From contig OX457043.1 of the NCBI GenBank assembly GCA_949752735.1, forward strand, positions 36,419,105 to 36,483,104: DNA of 64,000 nt. The letters run 5' to 3'. Both the position numbers and the translations under genes were made by a program. The DNA is from Lumbricus terrestris (taxonomy: Eukaryota > Annelida > Clitellata > Crassiclitellata > Lumbricidae). Under the pieces are notes generated by a model. That model was not told where the DNA came from, searched no databases, and saw nothing but the letters and a program-made list of their open reading frames with translations. This document shows, piece after piece, positions 1-13,900 of the stretch. Every line of letters starts with the position of its first letter. Position 1 is the first letter of the stretch.

Positions 1-230
1 CGGCCCGTTGTCCATAGAGTTACGGGAGCTCCGGGTTCAAAGGGTTAAGCCTTCCATATGAATCTCTACATACACACACAGTTTGCGCCTAGGCTTGTTA
101 ATATTGGATTTTTTCGCAAACCGGTTTTCTGCTGTAGAAATCCGAATTTGAACAGGTTTCTTAATTGGCCCTAAAGAAAATCTCACTATTTCCTAGCTGC
201 AGGGTAAATAAAGATGGCGGCCAATTGAAT

Positions 231-371
231 AATATCTGCCTGCCTGACTCTCCGGACTTGACCCGCTGCCTATCGATTTTGTTTTGATTGAGCGCCTGTG
301 AATAAGATGGTTCCCGCGACTTGGCTTTTGTGGGCGCTGTAGAAGTCTCGAGATTACGATTACGATTGAAT
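231..371 (+). mobile_element. 5'-truncated copy of the GATTAC-tailed LINE (3' UTR only)
   Basis: Nearly identical to 5463-5604: same CTGACTCTCCGGACTTGACC start, same GCGCCTGTGAATAAG, same GATTACGATTACGATT tail. The high identity suggests recent mobilisation. Confidence 0.85.
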
Positions 372-440
372 TTGTTATTATTTTCGACATAAAAATTACT
401 ATCCTTCACCTCTCTCTTCAATCATTCCTTTCAAAAACTG

Positions 441-1590
441 CAATCACTTTACCTGCAGAAACTCCATTCTCTACATACGACCGTACACACTCCCCCCCCC
501 AATGAATCATCTTTATTTGTCTTCCAACTAACATCATAGACTGAAATACCCCATACACTATAATTTATTCCAAACAAGCAGTGCGAATTCGACCCTATAC
601 CTACCTCCTTACTGAAAGACTGCATCTATTCTTGTTCCCATCGACCAAAAACAACCATCACTTAATAAACAAATCCTTTCAAACTACTGACCTATCTCCA
701 ACCTGCCATTTATCTCTAAACTAACCGACTTCATGATTTCCAACTAACTGCCTAACCCACGCCAATCTGCTATAATCAGCTATCTGCTATAATCATACTG
801 AGCAGAACTCCACCGAAACCCTTCTCACTTCCCTCTACAATTTAAACTTGTCTCTTCCATCTTTCATCAGCAAGTCTTCTGTCTTCTCTGCCTCCTTGAT
901 ATTTCTGCAGCCCTTGACACCAATGACCAAACAAAACAAACCAAAACTCGAAAAGACTGTCTTAGACAAACTGGTTCAGTCTTACTGATACTGTTCTCCT
1001 CTGGATTCAGTCCGATCTCTCTTCCCGCTCTTTTTCCATTAAATTACCAGAAGCCTCATCTTAATCATGCCTCTCACCTGTGCTGTTCAGCAGCATTCTG
1101 TTCTTGGTCCATTTTCTTCACCCTCCACACTTCTCCACTCAGCTCACACATCAAACTACTCATCTCTGTCTCCCAAACAGCTTCTCAAACTCCAACTATC
1201 ATCTTTTCCATTTGGTTACCTAAATTTTTTCATGAATGACTTCAAATCTCCTGTGTGCTCCCCCAGCATAAGACAAAAACTGACCAACACCTCACCTCTT
1301 GCTAGTTGCTATCTCCCCACAGGTCTTTCACTCAAAACTGAAAACATTGCTTTTCACAAATGTTATCCTCATCCCTCCTCTTCCCCTCACCATTTCAACT
1401 CTAAACATCATCCACCTAGGCCGTCTGTGACTGGCTGCCTGCTTGCCACGATTCTCCAGATTTTGGCCCACCTGCCTTGCGATTTTTTTATTGACCGCCT
1501 GTGAATAAGCTGGTTACCACACACGACTTCACTTTTTTGTTCACTCTATAAATTTAAAGTTTCTGATCACGATTACATTACGACATCAGT
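441..1590 (+). pseudogene. decayed copy of the GATTAC-tailed LINE
   Basis: Starting with CAAACAAGCAGTGCGAATTC it follows 3822 onward of the better copy, with many substitutions, frameshifts and internal deletions (part of the RT core and most of the C-terminal region are gone). It ends in a degenerate 3' UTR and CACGATTACATTACGA. The open frame at 1067-1504 is a fragment of this relic, not a gene. Confidence 0.8.
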
Positions 1591-1906
1591 ATCAACAGCG
1601 CCACCATAGGACCTACAGAAATGTTCAAAATTAATCACAACATAGTCATAAAAACAAAGGTAGGACAAAGCAGGGTATTTGATAAGACCTCTCAACCATA
1701 CCATCCTAAACAAGTCATTAACATCTGGGCTACTGTTAATTGTTAATTCATTCTCTATATCTGTATAGCACTTCTCAGGATCTATACGCATACGTATTCC
1801 CAGCCCAACCTAGCTGAAAAAACTCTTTCCTAGCCAAAATAATTAAAAGAAGAAGAAGATATGACCACATCTAGAAGAGCTCTCTGCATCAAGACAGACC
1901 AATTAC

Positions 1907-1995
1907 CTGTACGTTCTGGATTGCGCCAGGTACTTCCTGCCTTTGACGATCTCGTGCGCCAGGCGTCTGAGGTCATCTCCATCAAATTCTGGCAG
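1907..1995 (-). CDS. VWA3A: VWA3 exon 26 (last exon seen)
   Basis: Acceptor TTCCTCAG, donor GTAATT, ends phase 2, so the coding region continues to the left, past or near the window edge. It encodes LPEFDGDDLRRLAHEIVKGR, then KYLAQSRTY. Confidence 0.86.
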
Positions 1996-4900
1996 CTGAG
2001 GAACCTGGTAGAGGCAGAAGTCATGGCAACACATTAACAACTTAGTAATTTATCAAAATTGAAACAATAAATGTCAAATAATCATTAATGTGATGGAATA
2101 ACGTTGTTGATTCAGTCACCATCACTTGCCCCATGCAGACTCAGCTATATGGGAAAAAATTCAAGCTCATCAAGTACCTGGAAGGGAAGAAAAGGCCATA
2201 CTATGAACCTCACTGTTACTTCAGTATGTCTTATTTAAAGGAAGAGCAAAATGAGAAAATTCAATTAAGTAAATAAGTAAGTATATTCTTTATTAATCCA
2301 ACTGCATAACCGCACTTTGGTTTACATGAAATAACGCATCATAAAGCATTCTTGTTAAAAACGTTTTTCTCATTAAGTTGTCTGCCCATGGAACAGTTCT
2401 ATCATGCAGTCTGGGACATATGGAATAGGGGAACATCCTCAAGGGAGGGAGGAGCGGAACATGGCCTAGGTCCATCAAGGCAGCAAAAATGAAAGAATTT
2501 AATAGGTGATTGACGAACCTCTGGATCCTTGAACCGTCCTTCAATCAACTGATGTGCAAAGAGATGAGCATCAAAACTTCTCTGGACAACACTGTGATAC
2601 CGGCCTCGATTCTCCTGAGCCAATGTTCGAAGAAAATCATTGGCCACGCTGAAAACATAAAACTTTATTTAATCAATAACAGAATGTTTCAGTTGTAACA
2701 ATAATAATAATAATATTCAGTTATTAATTCAAGACTACATGATGATATAGTTATAACAGATGAAAACAAGTTCAAGAGGAGTCAGATTTGACTGCATGGC
2801 AGTAAGTAGCATACGGTAGTACCAATGGGCACCATCTGTCCTATTCCTCATTTTACAGTCACCCCAAAGGAACTGAAGGTTGAGACAACTTTTTGGGCAA
2901 GTGGATATCAACCCCCCCTCCACATCCTTCTGATCTTCGTGCCACCATACAGCCATCTCTTTCCACAGCATTGACATCTAATGACCAGAAAGCACAGAAC
3001 GCATCAGTTGACGGTGTACCAACATAGAGCAACAGTGAGGTCGTCAATATCTGGAAAGTGTCCATCGTCTGATGTAGACAGTTGTCTACGGCGATTGGCC
3101 AAATGAAAAAGGTGGGTCTGCAACTCCTTACGTTGAGACCAAAATATAGAAAAAATGACAAAAATGAGATCAAGCAGGAAAACAGTTAAAAATCAGTGGT
3201 CGGAGCATGCTTTATAAACTACATGTTCGAATCATTTGTGCAACAGCAAAAGACAATATATAAATTATAGGGTCATATTTTGGATGTGTCAGTTATTGCA
3301 CTAGTAAAACAATTCAGAACTTTTTGGAGTTTCTGAACAGTTGACTCCGTAACACCAGTGAGAAGCAACTTATGGCAATTGAGGTGAGTTTACAGCAGTC
3401 CAGTTTAAACTTAGCTCAGAATCATTCAATTTATCTGGTTTTGGTGTTGCTTTATCAGTTCAGTCACATGTTCTGTTGCAATCTAATAATATGCCCAAGT
3501 GTCTGGTCCTGGCAAGACAATCCTCTGCATACATGAAGGATAAAAATTCCTATAGGGGTGAATATTTGAAAACCGGTAATTTTAGGTGCTCCATACAAGA
3601 CAAAAAAAGTTGTGATTTTTATTGTCAAAAGTTAGATAAATCGAAGTGCAAATATAGTCCTAAGATATTAAAAACATGATTCATAACAGATATGGCCTAG
3701 AACCCCCTGCAGATACACCCTCCTCCACTCACGACCTTCCGTCTTCCCCACCTCAATCATCGCTATCTGCTTTTAACCCAACATCAGAGTCTGAAGTGTC
3801 CAATTTATTACAATCTCTCCCAAACAAGCAGTGCGAACTCGACCCTATACCTACCTCCCTACTGAAAGAGTGCGCATCTATCATTGTCCCCATCATCACA
3901 AAAATAATCAACCTCTCCTTATCCACTGGCAACTTTCCCCTCCTCTTCAAACATTCTTTGGTAACTCCACTTCTAAAAAAACCATCATTTGATAAGGAAA
4001 TCCTTTCTAATTATCGACCTGTTTCCAACCTGTCATTCATCTCTAAACTAACAGAACGTGTTGTACTCTCTCGCATCAATGACTACTTGACTTCAAATTC
4101 ACTCCTTAACCCAAACCAGTCCGGCTTTACTAAAAAGCACTCCACCGAAACACTTCTCACTTCGCTCTACAATAAACTTGTCTCTGCCATCTCTCATCAA
4201 CAAGTCTCCTGCCTTTGCCTCCTTGATGTCTCTGCAGCCTTTGACACCATCGACCATAACATACTACTCCAAAGACTACCCTCCTGCTTTGGCTTTACCG
4301 ACACTGCTCTCCTTTGGATTCAGTCTTATCTCTCATCACGCTCTTTCTCAGTCAAAACACTTGAAACGTCTTCTCAATCATGCCCTCTCACCTGTGGTGT
4401 TCCGCAAGGTTCTGTCCTCGGACCCCTCTTGTTCATCCTCTACACCACTCCACTCAGCTCACTCATAAAAGCATCCACAGTCGACCATCATCTATATGCT
4501 GACGACACCCAACTATTCATCTCTTTCTCTCCAAGCAGCTTCTCTGACTCCATAGACAATCTTCTCTCCGTGGTCACCCAAATCACCTCTTGGATGACCT
4601 CAAATCTCCTCTGCCTTAACCCCTCCAAGACAGAATTTATACTAATTGGCCTCAGAGAACAACTCAAGAAAATTCCTGATCCCTCTATTTCCTTCAACAA
4701 TGACTCTTCTTCCAACCACACTTTCTCCGCAAATTCTCCTGTCCGAAACCTAGGTGTAATCTTTGACCAGCATCTTAGCTTCTCCGACCACATAACCCAA
4801 CTTTCCCGCACTTGTTTCATGCACATACGAGATCTCCGCAGAATCCGACCTATGCTCGACTTTAAAACTGCATCCACAATAGCCACATCCATAGTTCATG

Positions 4901-7900
4901 CGAAACTTGATTACTGCAACTCTCTCTTCCTAAACATTGATATAACCCAAATTAACCGCCTCCAAGCTATCCAGAATGCCCTCGCCCGTGCAGTGACGAA
5001 AACCCCCAAACGTCACCACATCACTCCTGTCCTGAAATCACTTCACTGGCTCAAAATACCTGAACGCATTGAATACAAAGTCCTCTCACTCACTTACAAT
5101 ACACTTCAATCATCCCAGCCGTTCTACCTTCGTCAGTTGTTCACCATCCAGCCACCTCGTTCAACACGCTCCTCATCCTCCATTACACTGCTTCGCCCTC
5201 CCATCACTTCATCACTGAAATTCGCAAACCGCTCCATAGCCATTGCCGTTCCACCTCTCTGGAACAAACTTCCGCCAGCACTTCGGCAAACTTCCGACCC
5301 ATCATACGAACTCACCAAAACTCCACCTCTCGCTATCTCCCCACAGGTCTTTCACTCAAAACTGAAAACATTGCTCTTTCAAAAATCCTATCCTGATTCT
5401 TCCTCTTCTCCTCACATCCTCCGCCACTTCAACTCTAAACATCACCCACCTTAGTCGTCCATCTATCTGCCTGCCTGACTCTCCGGACTTGACCCGCTGC
5501 CTATCGATTTTGTTTTGATTGAGCGCCTGTGAATAAGCTGGTTCCCGCGACTTGGCTTTTGTGGGCGCTGTAGAAGTCTCGAGATTACGATTACGATTAC
5601 GATGATTATTGTTTTGAAAATGGTAGGTGTAGCACACCATGTCAACACCGCAACCGCGTAATGTCAACACCGCAACCAATAAAAAATGTCAGTAAACAAG
5701 CTGAATAACAAACATTTATTTGCAATTTAATAGTCCAATAAAAACTGCATGACATGGAAAAAAGTAATGTAATGTGAAATGAAAATGAATATCATCAGAT
5801 CATCAGAAAAATTATAGGAACAACATAAGTTTAGGCGCAAAATGTCAACACCGCAACCGAATGGTATCAATTCTAAACTGTCATAGAAATAATGATCATG
5901 TAATAATAATGCACATCAAAACTATTGCATAAATACATAAGTAAGCCAGCCGTTATTAACAAAAGCTTAAAATATTTATTCTGAATAAAAGTTTAGGTAA
6001 CAGAAAGCAACAGTCGGCTTGTCAGCCAATGTCAGCAAACTGCAAGACATAAAATAATTTAAATAAAGAACATAGGACCCCAGCACCAAAGACTACTTTG
6101 TTTCATGCTGCTGAAATGCAGTGTATAAGCCAGTTATTTCACATCATAAGAACTGAAACAAGTAGATAAAAACTGAACACAGCATAACTGCTTTAAATAA
6201 TATTACAAACCAAATTTTAACAAAATAGCAGGGTATGGTTACTGAATTGGATAAAATTTGACTTAGAGTTAACTGGTAGCCAGACTCTAGACTACTACTG
6301 GAACAGTGTCAAAACACAATGGTTATTCATGCATGTTAAGAGTCACTGAAACCCTAGCAACTGAGTAAGTGTCAAAGCCGCGACCACGAAGTCACCACCG
6401 CGACTGCCTGCTTTGGTTGCGGTGGTGACGGTTGCGGTGGTGACAAATTGTTTAAAGTTTAAATATTAGGCCAACCCCGCTTGACGCGCGTATACAATGA
6501 TAGGCCCCGTCTCATCTGTACTTGCTTGCGATTTGGTACATGACAAATTTTTTTAAAAAATATGTTTGGTATGCCTGCATTGTTGGTTGCGGTGGTGACC
6601 TTCAATAAACATACGCGTGATGGTTATCCGACATTTATTCCTAATAAACTGTTTTAAATTATCGTAAATTACATTTACAATACGGGATCGGCTAGTGCAG
6701 ACGCAGGAGATGCAATGTAGCAGTGCGCAGGCGTAATCAACACACGCGAGGCAGTACTAATAGGTGTGCACCAGCTGCGGTTGCGGTGTTGACATAGAAA
6801 ATTGAAAGTATGTTACAGACTTTTGAAAAAATATTTAACACTGAAAACCTATCCCTGAAGATTAATTCTGTACCCACTATGATGAAGAATTATAATCTCT
6901 ATTAAATGTTCACAAAAGTTTGTAAAATTATTAAAATGCATTATCTACTACTTGGAATTAAAAATAATGAACCTACCTTGGATACAGGTTGCGGTCGTGA
7001 CATTTTTGGCTTTTCTTTCAATAAATCAATATAATATATAAATATTAAAATTTGGTTTTTGAAGAAATAGATCTGCTCAATTAATACCTATTTAATAGTG
7101 TTTCGCTTTTCAAAATATGTTAACCCGATTTTTATTTAGCATGGTGAAACTTAAAATTACCGGTTTTCAAATATTCACCCATAGGGGAATTTGGCTGAAA
7201 GGAGAGAGATAAATCATTTACCAGGAACCTGGTGAAAAGGCACGATTATTATTTTAAGAAGATTGTTGTACTAATCATAGTACCATATTTTACCAAATTT
7301 CTTATACCTCTAACCACAGCATGAAAAAAATGATAATCATTCAACAGAACAATGTAGTAGAAAACAAGAGAGACTGAAGCTGCATTCTTTCATGACAGCA
7401 GACACTGTTGCTGACCTGTCAATACAGTTGAACGAAATGGTGTTTATGACAACTTGGCTTTCCGAGTTCAGGTTCTGTACTTCCTGGAGGACAAGAGAAG
7501 TGCTTGTGTCTGGTTTTCCATCAGTCAGAAGATAGATTGCCTCCAGGTCAGACTCCTCAAAAGCCATCTACCAATCATTACATTTTCATCATCTTATGCG
7601 TTAAGTTCATATATATTTATTGCAGGTTTATATAAAATTGTAATGATGACACTATATATAAGTGATATGAAAATTACTATTATTTATGATCAAAAGCAAC
7701 TGAAGCATCCATTTGTTGAAGCATCCATTTGCTTCAGTTGCAACTGATGCCTTAGCGGATGGACCAGCAGATCTGGCAACATCCACAAGAAACATATAAA
7801 TAAATAATACTACAAATGATCTCTCTGATTTAGAAATGTCCAGAAAAAACAAGAATCCATTGGAATAGCTATGTCTTTGAAATGTATGGCAGAGCAAAAG

Positions 7901-10900
7901 TGACAAGCAATGGCAACGAAGCACAGAACTGCGATTGTTACATCATACATGGTTTCTTTCAAAACATCAGAAAGAACTGCTGGGCCGCACAAAAGATGGC
8001 CTTTGACCAGGTTGCAAAAAGCAGATGCTATTTCCACATCTAACAGAAACCAAGAAGAGCATCTACAAGGAATCAAAGGTTGTTTGTCCTATGATGATCG
8101 TCCTACTATCATTGCTCCAGATCAGTTTCAGAGCCAATGCAATCTCACATAATCGATAATTACTATCAAGTTCTGCATATCATGACATTGTGACGCTGTC
8201 AACACAGCAAGAAGCACATCACTATCACTGAATTGTGTAATATGGTTCCACAGGTGACCGACCAGTTGTGCATGGAAAGATAGAGAATTTATGACAGAGT
8301 TTGAATGGAGACTGAATCAGTCAATGATATTTTGGGACCAGCTGCCTGTTTCAAAGGATAACAATTTTAAATAATAATAATAATATTTCACTTCTAACTA
8401 GGGCAAATGTATTTATAAAATTATCTGAACCATTACCATATATGACACACATAAAAACAACTGCAATTAAATTATTTTCTGTAAACATCTACATATGTAT
8501 AAATGCATACTCTTCGCTCACAACAAACGGTTAAGTTTAATGCTCCAACATTTGAACAGCTGTGCGCTGAAGCAGATTCCAATCGCCCTACTGCAGCTGT
8601 CCTAGTGGACGGGAATAATGGGGGCCACATACTGCATGACCTCCTGCCGATCAAAGCCACGTTCTACAACCTGTAACCACGAGCCCATAACAGCATAATC
8701 CCCAGGGCAGATGGCATGATGAGGAAATGTCACCATGACAATGATATACATGAATAATATTCATTATTCATTCATTCATTATTAGCATTTATATAGCGCC
8801 CCTTCAAGAAACTACTCAGAGGCGCTCCCAGCCCAGCCACGGCAAAAGAAAAAAGATTTAAGGGACTTAAGGAATAAGGATTGACTGGTCAGGTGGAGGA
8901 GATGGAGGTTAGGGGGGAGGTCATTCCAGATTGACGGCCCCACAACCGAGAAGGCTCGACACTGTCTGGTAGCCAAGCGAGCCCGTGGAACAAGCAGTTG
9001 TCCCTTCGCAGCAGAGCGAAGGGCCCGACGCGCTTCAATGTCAGAGACTGGGCGACAAAGAATGCGCAGGTAGGATGGAGCGCAACCAAGGATACAACGT
9101 GAGACCAGGGCAGCAATTCGATAATGGATGCGTTGGGCTATTGGCAACCAATGCAGCACATCACGCATGTAGGTAGAAACAGAGGAAAATTTAGGGATTC
9201 ATCCAATGAGCCGGGCAGCAGAGCGCAGAACCCGATCTAACCGACCCAGAACCCCAAGGGGGAGGCCAACAAGGATTGAGCAACAATGGTCGATTCGACT
9301 AGTTACGAAGGCATGAACAAGAACTACCAGTGCATCATGAGAGAGAGAGCGTGCAATCACTCGAAGTTGACGAAGCTGGTAGTAACAGCTTCGAGCAACA
9401 AGATTGACATGCTGGCTGAGACTGAGTTCACAGTCAAGGGTAACACCCAGGTCACGAACCGTGGAAGAGAAACTAATGTCAGGAAAGATTTGGGCTAGCA
9501 GAGGCAAATCGATCTTCTCAAGTTGCCGACGGCCACCCAGCCAAATGAATTGAGTCTTACTGGGATTTAGGAGAAGCCGATTTGACGCCATCCAAGAGGA
9601 AAGGACGTCAACAGTCAGACACATTAGGCGCACAGTGCTAACTGAATCCAATGGGTTAGAATGTATGTAGGCTTGAGTGTCATCAGCAAAGATTTGGTGG
9701 AGGAGACCCCGGGACTCAAGTAGAGGACAAAGATCAGCCGTGTAGAGAAGGTATAATAAGGGGCCAAGTACAGAGCCCTGAGGAACACCAAAAGGAGCAG
9801 GAACCCAGGGGGACCTAGAGGATCCAACAACCACACAGTTTGAGCGGTCAGAGAGGAAGGAACGCAACCATTCTAGAGGCTGTCCAACCAGCCCAAAGGA
9901 TTTAGAAAGACGTTCCAGGAGGATGGAGTGGTCCACAGAATCAAATGCAGAAGAAACATCAAAAAGAGCCAAGAGCGTAACCTGACCATGGTCCATAGCG
10001 GAGTACAGGTCAGAAAGAAGTCGGAGCAAAAGGGTCTCTGTGGAGTGGTTCCTCCGGAAACCAGACTGCTGAGAAGGGATCAGTTCATTAACATCTAAAT
10101 ATGCAATCAACTGGTTAGTAACAATGCGTTCTAGAAGTTTAGAGAGAAAAGTTACATTTGCAATTGGACGATAGTTAACAGGATCGCTAACATCTAAACC
10201 ATCTCGCTTCAATACAGGCAGAAGAATTGATCGTTTCTGTGAAGCAGGTAAACATGCCTCACTGATGGATCGGTTGCATAGGATTGTGAGGAAAGGCAGG
10301 AAATCGTCAATCAGTTCCTGCACAAGGAATGTAGGTGCAGGATCAAGCTCGCACGTCTTAGGAGCCGAGGCAAGAATTAAGCGTCGCAGCTCGACGCTTG
10401 ATATCTCGTGTAGAACCGGAAGCCGGCATTCCGTTGTAGAGAACGCAGGTGGAGAGGAATCGGCAGTAGCATTCCGAACTGATGCGATCTTTTCCGAGAA
10501 TCGTTCTAGGAATGCATCTGCGGTGAACAGCGATGGCGACTCGAACTTTCGACTGGTCTTTTGACGGCCAAGGAGGCCATCAAAAGTAGTCCAGAGCTTT
10601 TTCGGATCCTTTGACTGACGAGCGATGATGGCTTCCCAGTAGACTCGCTCTCTTTCACGGTAGGATGAATGCATCCTCCGTACGAAGTGGACCCATGAGG
10701 CCTGGTCAGCCGGCGATCGTGTTCTTCTGAAGACCCTCTCTAAGCGCCGCGCCTGACGCCGAAGCAGCCGACATTCGGAGTTGAACCATGGAGCTGACGG
10801 ACAGTGGCGTGTCCGAACAGTGCGCAGAGGAAGGAAAGCGTCGATAAGGTCGGACATTGCAGTCTCATAGGAACTAAACAGTTCGGATGTAGAGAGGAGA

Positions 10901-13900
10901 GAAGTCGATTCAAGATCCGCGAAGAGGGGATGAGCCAGAAGTGCTGAACGAAACGCCGAGCGGTCGAGACTTTTCCAGTGTCGGAATTGTCGAGCAGCGA
11001 GAAGAAGAGGCTCGAAGATGAACGGAATTGTAGCAACGACGAGACCATGATCGGAGAGAGTAGGAGGGAAGACGGTCACGTCAGGTACCCGGCAATCATC
11101 CCTGGTAACGATGATGTCGAGCCAACCACCAAACCGGTGGGTGGGCACAGCAACATGCTGCATGAGGCCGAATTGATCCAAGACGGCAGCGAATTTCACT
11201 GATTCGGATAGTGAAGGATCCTCCAAGTGTAGGTTTAAGTCGCCAGTGACCACTAGCTGTGTGTTGTGTAGAGCGAATTGTTCCAGTAATACCGAAAACT
11301 CATCGAAGAAGGTTGAAGAAGAAGTAGAGGATCCAGGACGGTAGATGGCCAGGAGCGTGGTTGGACCACGCTTAGAGGATAATGAGACCACGAGGACCTC
11401 AAAGGTCGTCGGAGTCCAGGCCAACTCCACCCTCTTTGCCCGCAGTTGATCACGGTGGTAGACGATCAATCCACCCCCTTGAGTGTCCATGTCCGAGTCA
11501 ACCTCTCTCGGACGATCAAGGGATAGGAAACCTGGAGGAGCAGCCCGGCGAACGGCGACGTCAGTGGAGGAAAGATGCCAGGATTCAGTAACAACCAAGA
11601 CGTCCAAGTCATTGGCTGTGATGAGGTCAGCAACCTGTACGTACTTGTGCTTCAACGAACGAACGTTAAGGGTGGCAAGACGAATGGCTGAAGACGATGA
11701 GACCGGTAGTTGAAGGGGACAGGCGATTGAAGAAACGGCGAGGATCTGAGATAAGCAGGGCGCCATAACCTGAATCGGAACAAAGTCTTTCGAACCGATC
11801 GAGGAGGTGGCGCTAGCGACGTGTTGAAAGACCGAATTTCCTCGGCAAAAAATACTCCGAAAGATATCCTGAAATGTATAGAGGAATTAACTCGCGAGCG
11901 ATGTGGGCTCCTGAATTCGTAAACAACTATTAGGCCAACATTAACGTTGGATTACCGAGTTAGGTCAACGACGCACGTGCGTACACATGTGTACACACAA
12001 CGATTTTCAACATGGACGCCATCTTAGGCGCATATGACACAACCGAACGCGTAAACACTCGGAAATAATCCTGAATATCCAGTAGTAGTCCAAAAAAGAA
12101 GTCAACGAAGACTCCCAAGGCAGAACTAAAACTACTAAACTAACTGTTAGGTAGAAGAAATAAATAGAACCGCAGAAAACGACGAATAATGAGAACTGCC
12201 GTGACTAGCCAGAGTTAACACGCCGAGGCGCCATCATATAGCATTGCAAAATCGAGGATTTTATTATTACTGTATTAAGTATTCTAGTTGAATATATATA
12301 TAAGATCCGCGAAGAGGGGATGAGCCAGAAGTGCTGAACGAAACGCCGAGCGGTCGAGACTTTTCCAGTGTCGGAATTGTCGAGCAGCGAGAAGAAGAGG
12401 CTCGAAGATGAACGGAATTGTAGCAACGACGAGACCATGATCGGAGAGAGTAGGAGGGAAGACGGTATGAACTGTCATGTCATGGTTCAACGTATGTGGA
12501 AATTTTTTCTTTCATCCCCGTCCCCCTGTTAATATGGATTAAGGATGTGTCTTATAATATTTGAAGTGTTTATTAATTCAATGGACTATGTTTATTAAGT
12601 ATGTCTGTAGGCCTGTTTCAACAGCATGGGTAGCAACTGGTCGATTAAAGAATATTCTTAACGTATCTTATCTTAATTGCCAACAATGTAAATCATTTAC
12701 ATCGAGTCATCAGCCACAAAAAACCAGACCTACCAACGTGCTAATTACCTTTCAAATCAATTGTCAAGTCCCATTAGTTTACTGAGCAACTCCATCTTGG
12801 TCGCTAACAAATATTCATCTGTGTTTCAGATTCACATTTTCTGACTGGGCCTGCATATACATAAAAAAATTTATCCGGTCCAAACAATCCCGCTTTTTTA
12901 CTAATGAAACGTACAAGAAAAAAATGCTGCTGCCCTCACCTGAAGTGCCTCTAGGGTGCATGTGTTTCCACTGGCTGCCAATTGCGTCACCCATTGCACC
13001 GCCTCCCGACAGTTGTCATCTGTTGGTTCGACAAGAGCACATTGCCATCTCTCACAAGCCCTCGAGAATCGAACAAGGTTGAACCTGAGAAACAATCACC
13101 ATTAGCTATCTGGCTCTCCATGACCAGTTTTCTCACAGAATTGCCATGTTTCTGCATCAAGAACAGAGAAGCCAAACATCCCATGCCATCGTCCTCCTTT
13201 TGCCACTTTATTAAAGTATTTCCATGGCCTGCCTATCAGACACAGTCTGCCTCTCTGCATCATTGAAAAAAATCATTTGTAGACTATACACTTTGATCAT
13301 ACGATACAATAACAATGACAAAGGATTAAAATAGACAGGCAGACAGTAATTAACAGTACAATTATTCTAACCTTAGAAGGCATACACAGAAATGTGCAAA
13401 CTCTTGACAGTCCAAGGAGAAGTTTACAATAAATTTGTAAAAAGAATAGTTTAAAATGTAGCTTTAAAACAGAGTCAAATGAAGAGTGTAAACAGAGAAG
13501 TTTTGAAGCACAGAGACTTTTAGACAAGAGTTTTAAAAACAATTGAGTTTAAAAAAAGGAAACTGTTGGGTGACGTAAATTCTGTCAGATCACCTGATCT
13601 TGTATTTGTGCAGTTGTTCCCAGATGAGTGAGACAAGCTCCTTCTTCAGTTCCTCCATTCGATCTTCCATCGAACCAGAAGTGTCGATTAGAAAAATGCA
13701 TTTCTTTTCCACCACTGTCCCAAAAATCTGCCGACTACCTATTCATGAAAAAAGATTTCAATTTTGCTGAACCATCCACTGAACCAAGCCACAATGGGCT
13801 ACAGAGGAGGGATTGTGTAAAGGCCTCCGCTCCAATGATGGTATTTTCTTGTATTGTGGCATGGCATTCACAACCTACCATAGATTAATTCAACAAAGCT

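Larger units (their letters stand above)
8757..12240 (-). mobile_element. near-complete LINE (CR1/L2-like) on the minus strand
   Basis: Running right to left there is a 5' UTR of about 470 bases (11767-12240), a single endonuclease plus RT frame (11766 to about 8812), and a short 3' end GAGCGCCTCTGAGTAG, TTTCTTGAAGGGGCGC, TATATAAATG, finishing in (AATG)n near 8757. This 3' end is the same one seen on many truncated copies and SINEs in the window. It lies in the intron between VWA3 exons 23 and 24. Confidence 0.88.

Noticed and set aside
5640..7002. Repeated 16-mers as a CRISPR array
   Set aside because: The spacing is irregular (about 15 to 500 bases), copies are in both orientations, and the genome is eukaryotic.
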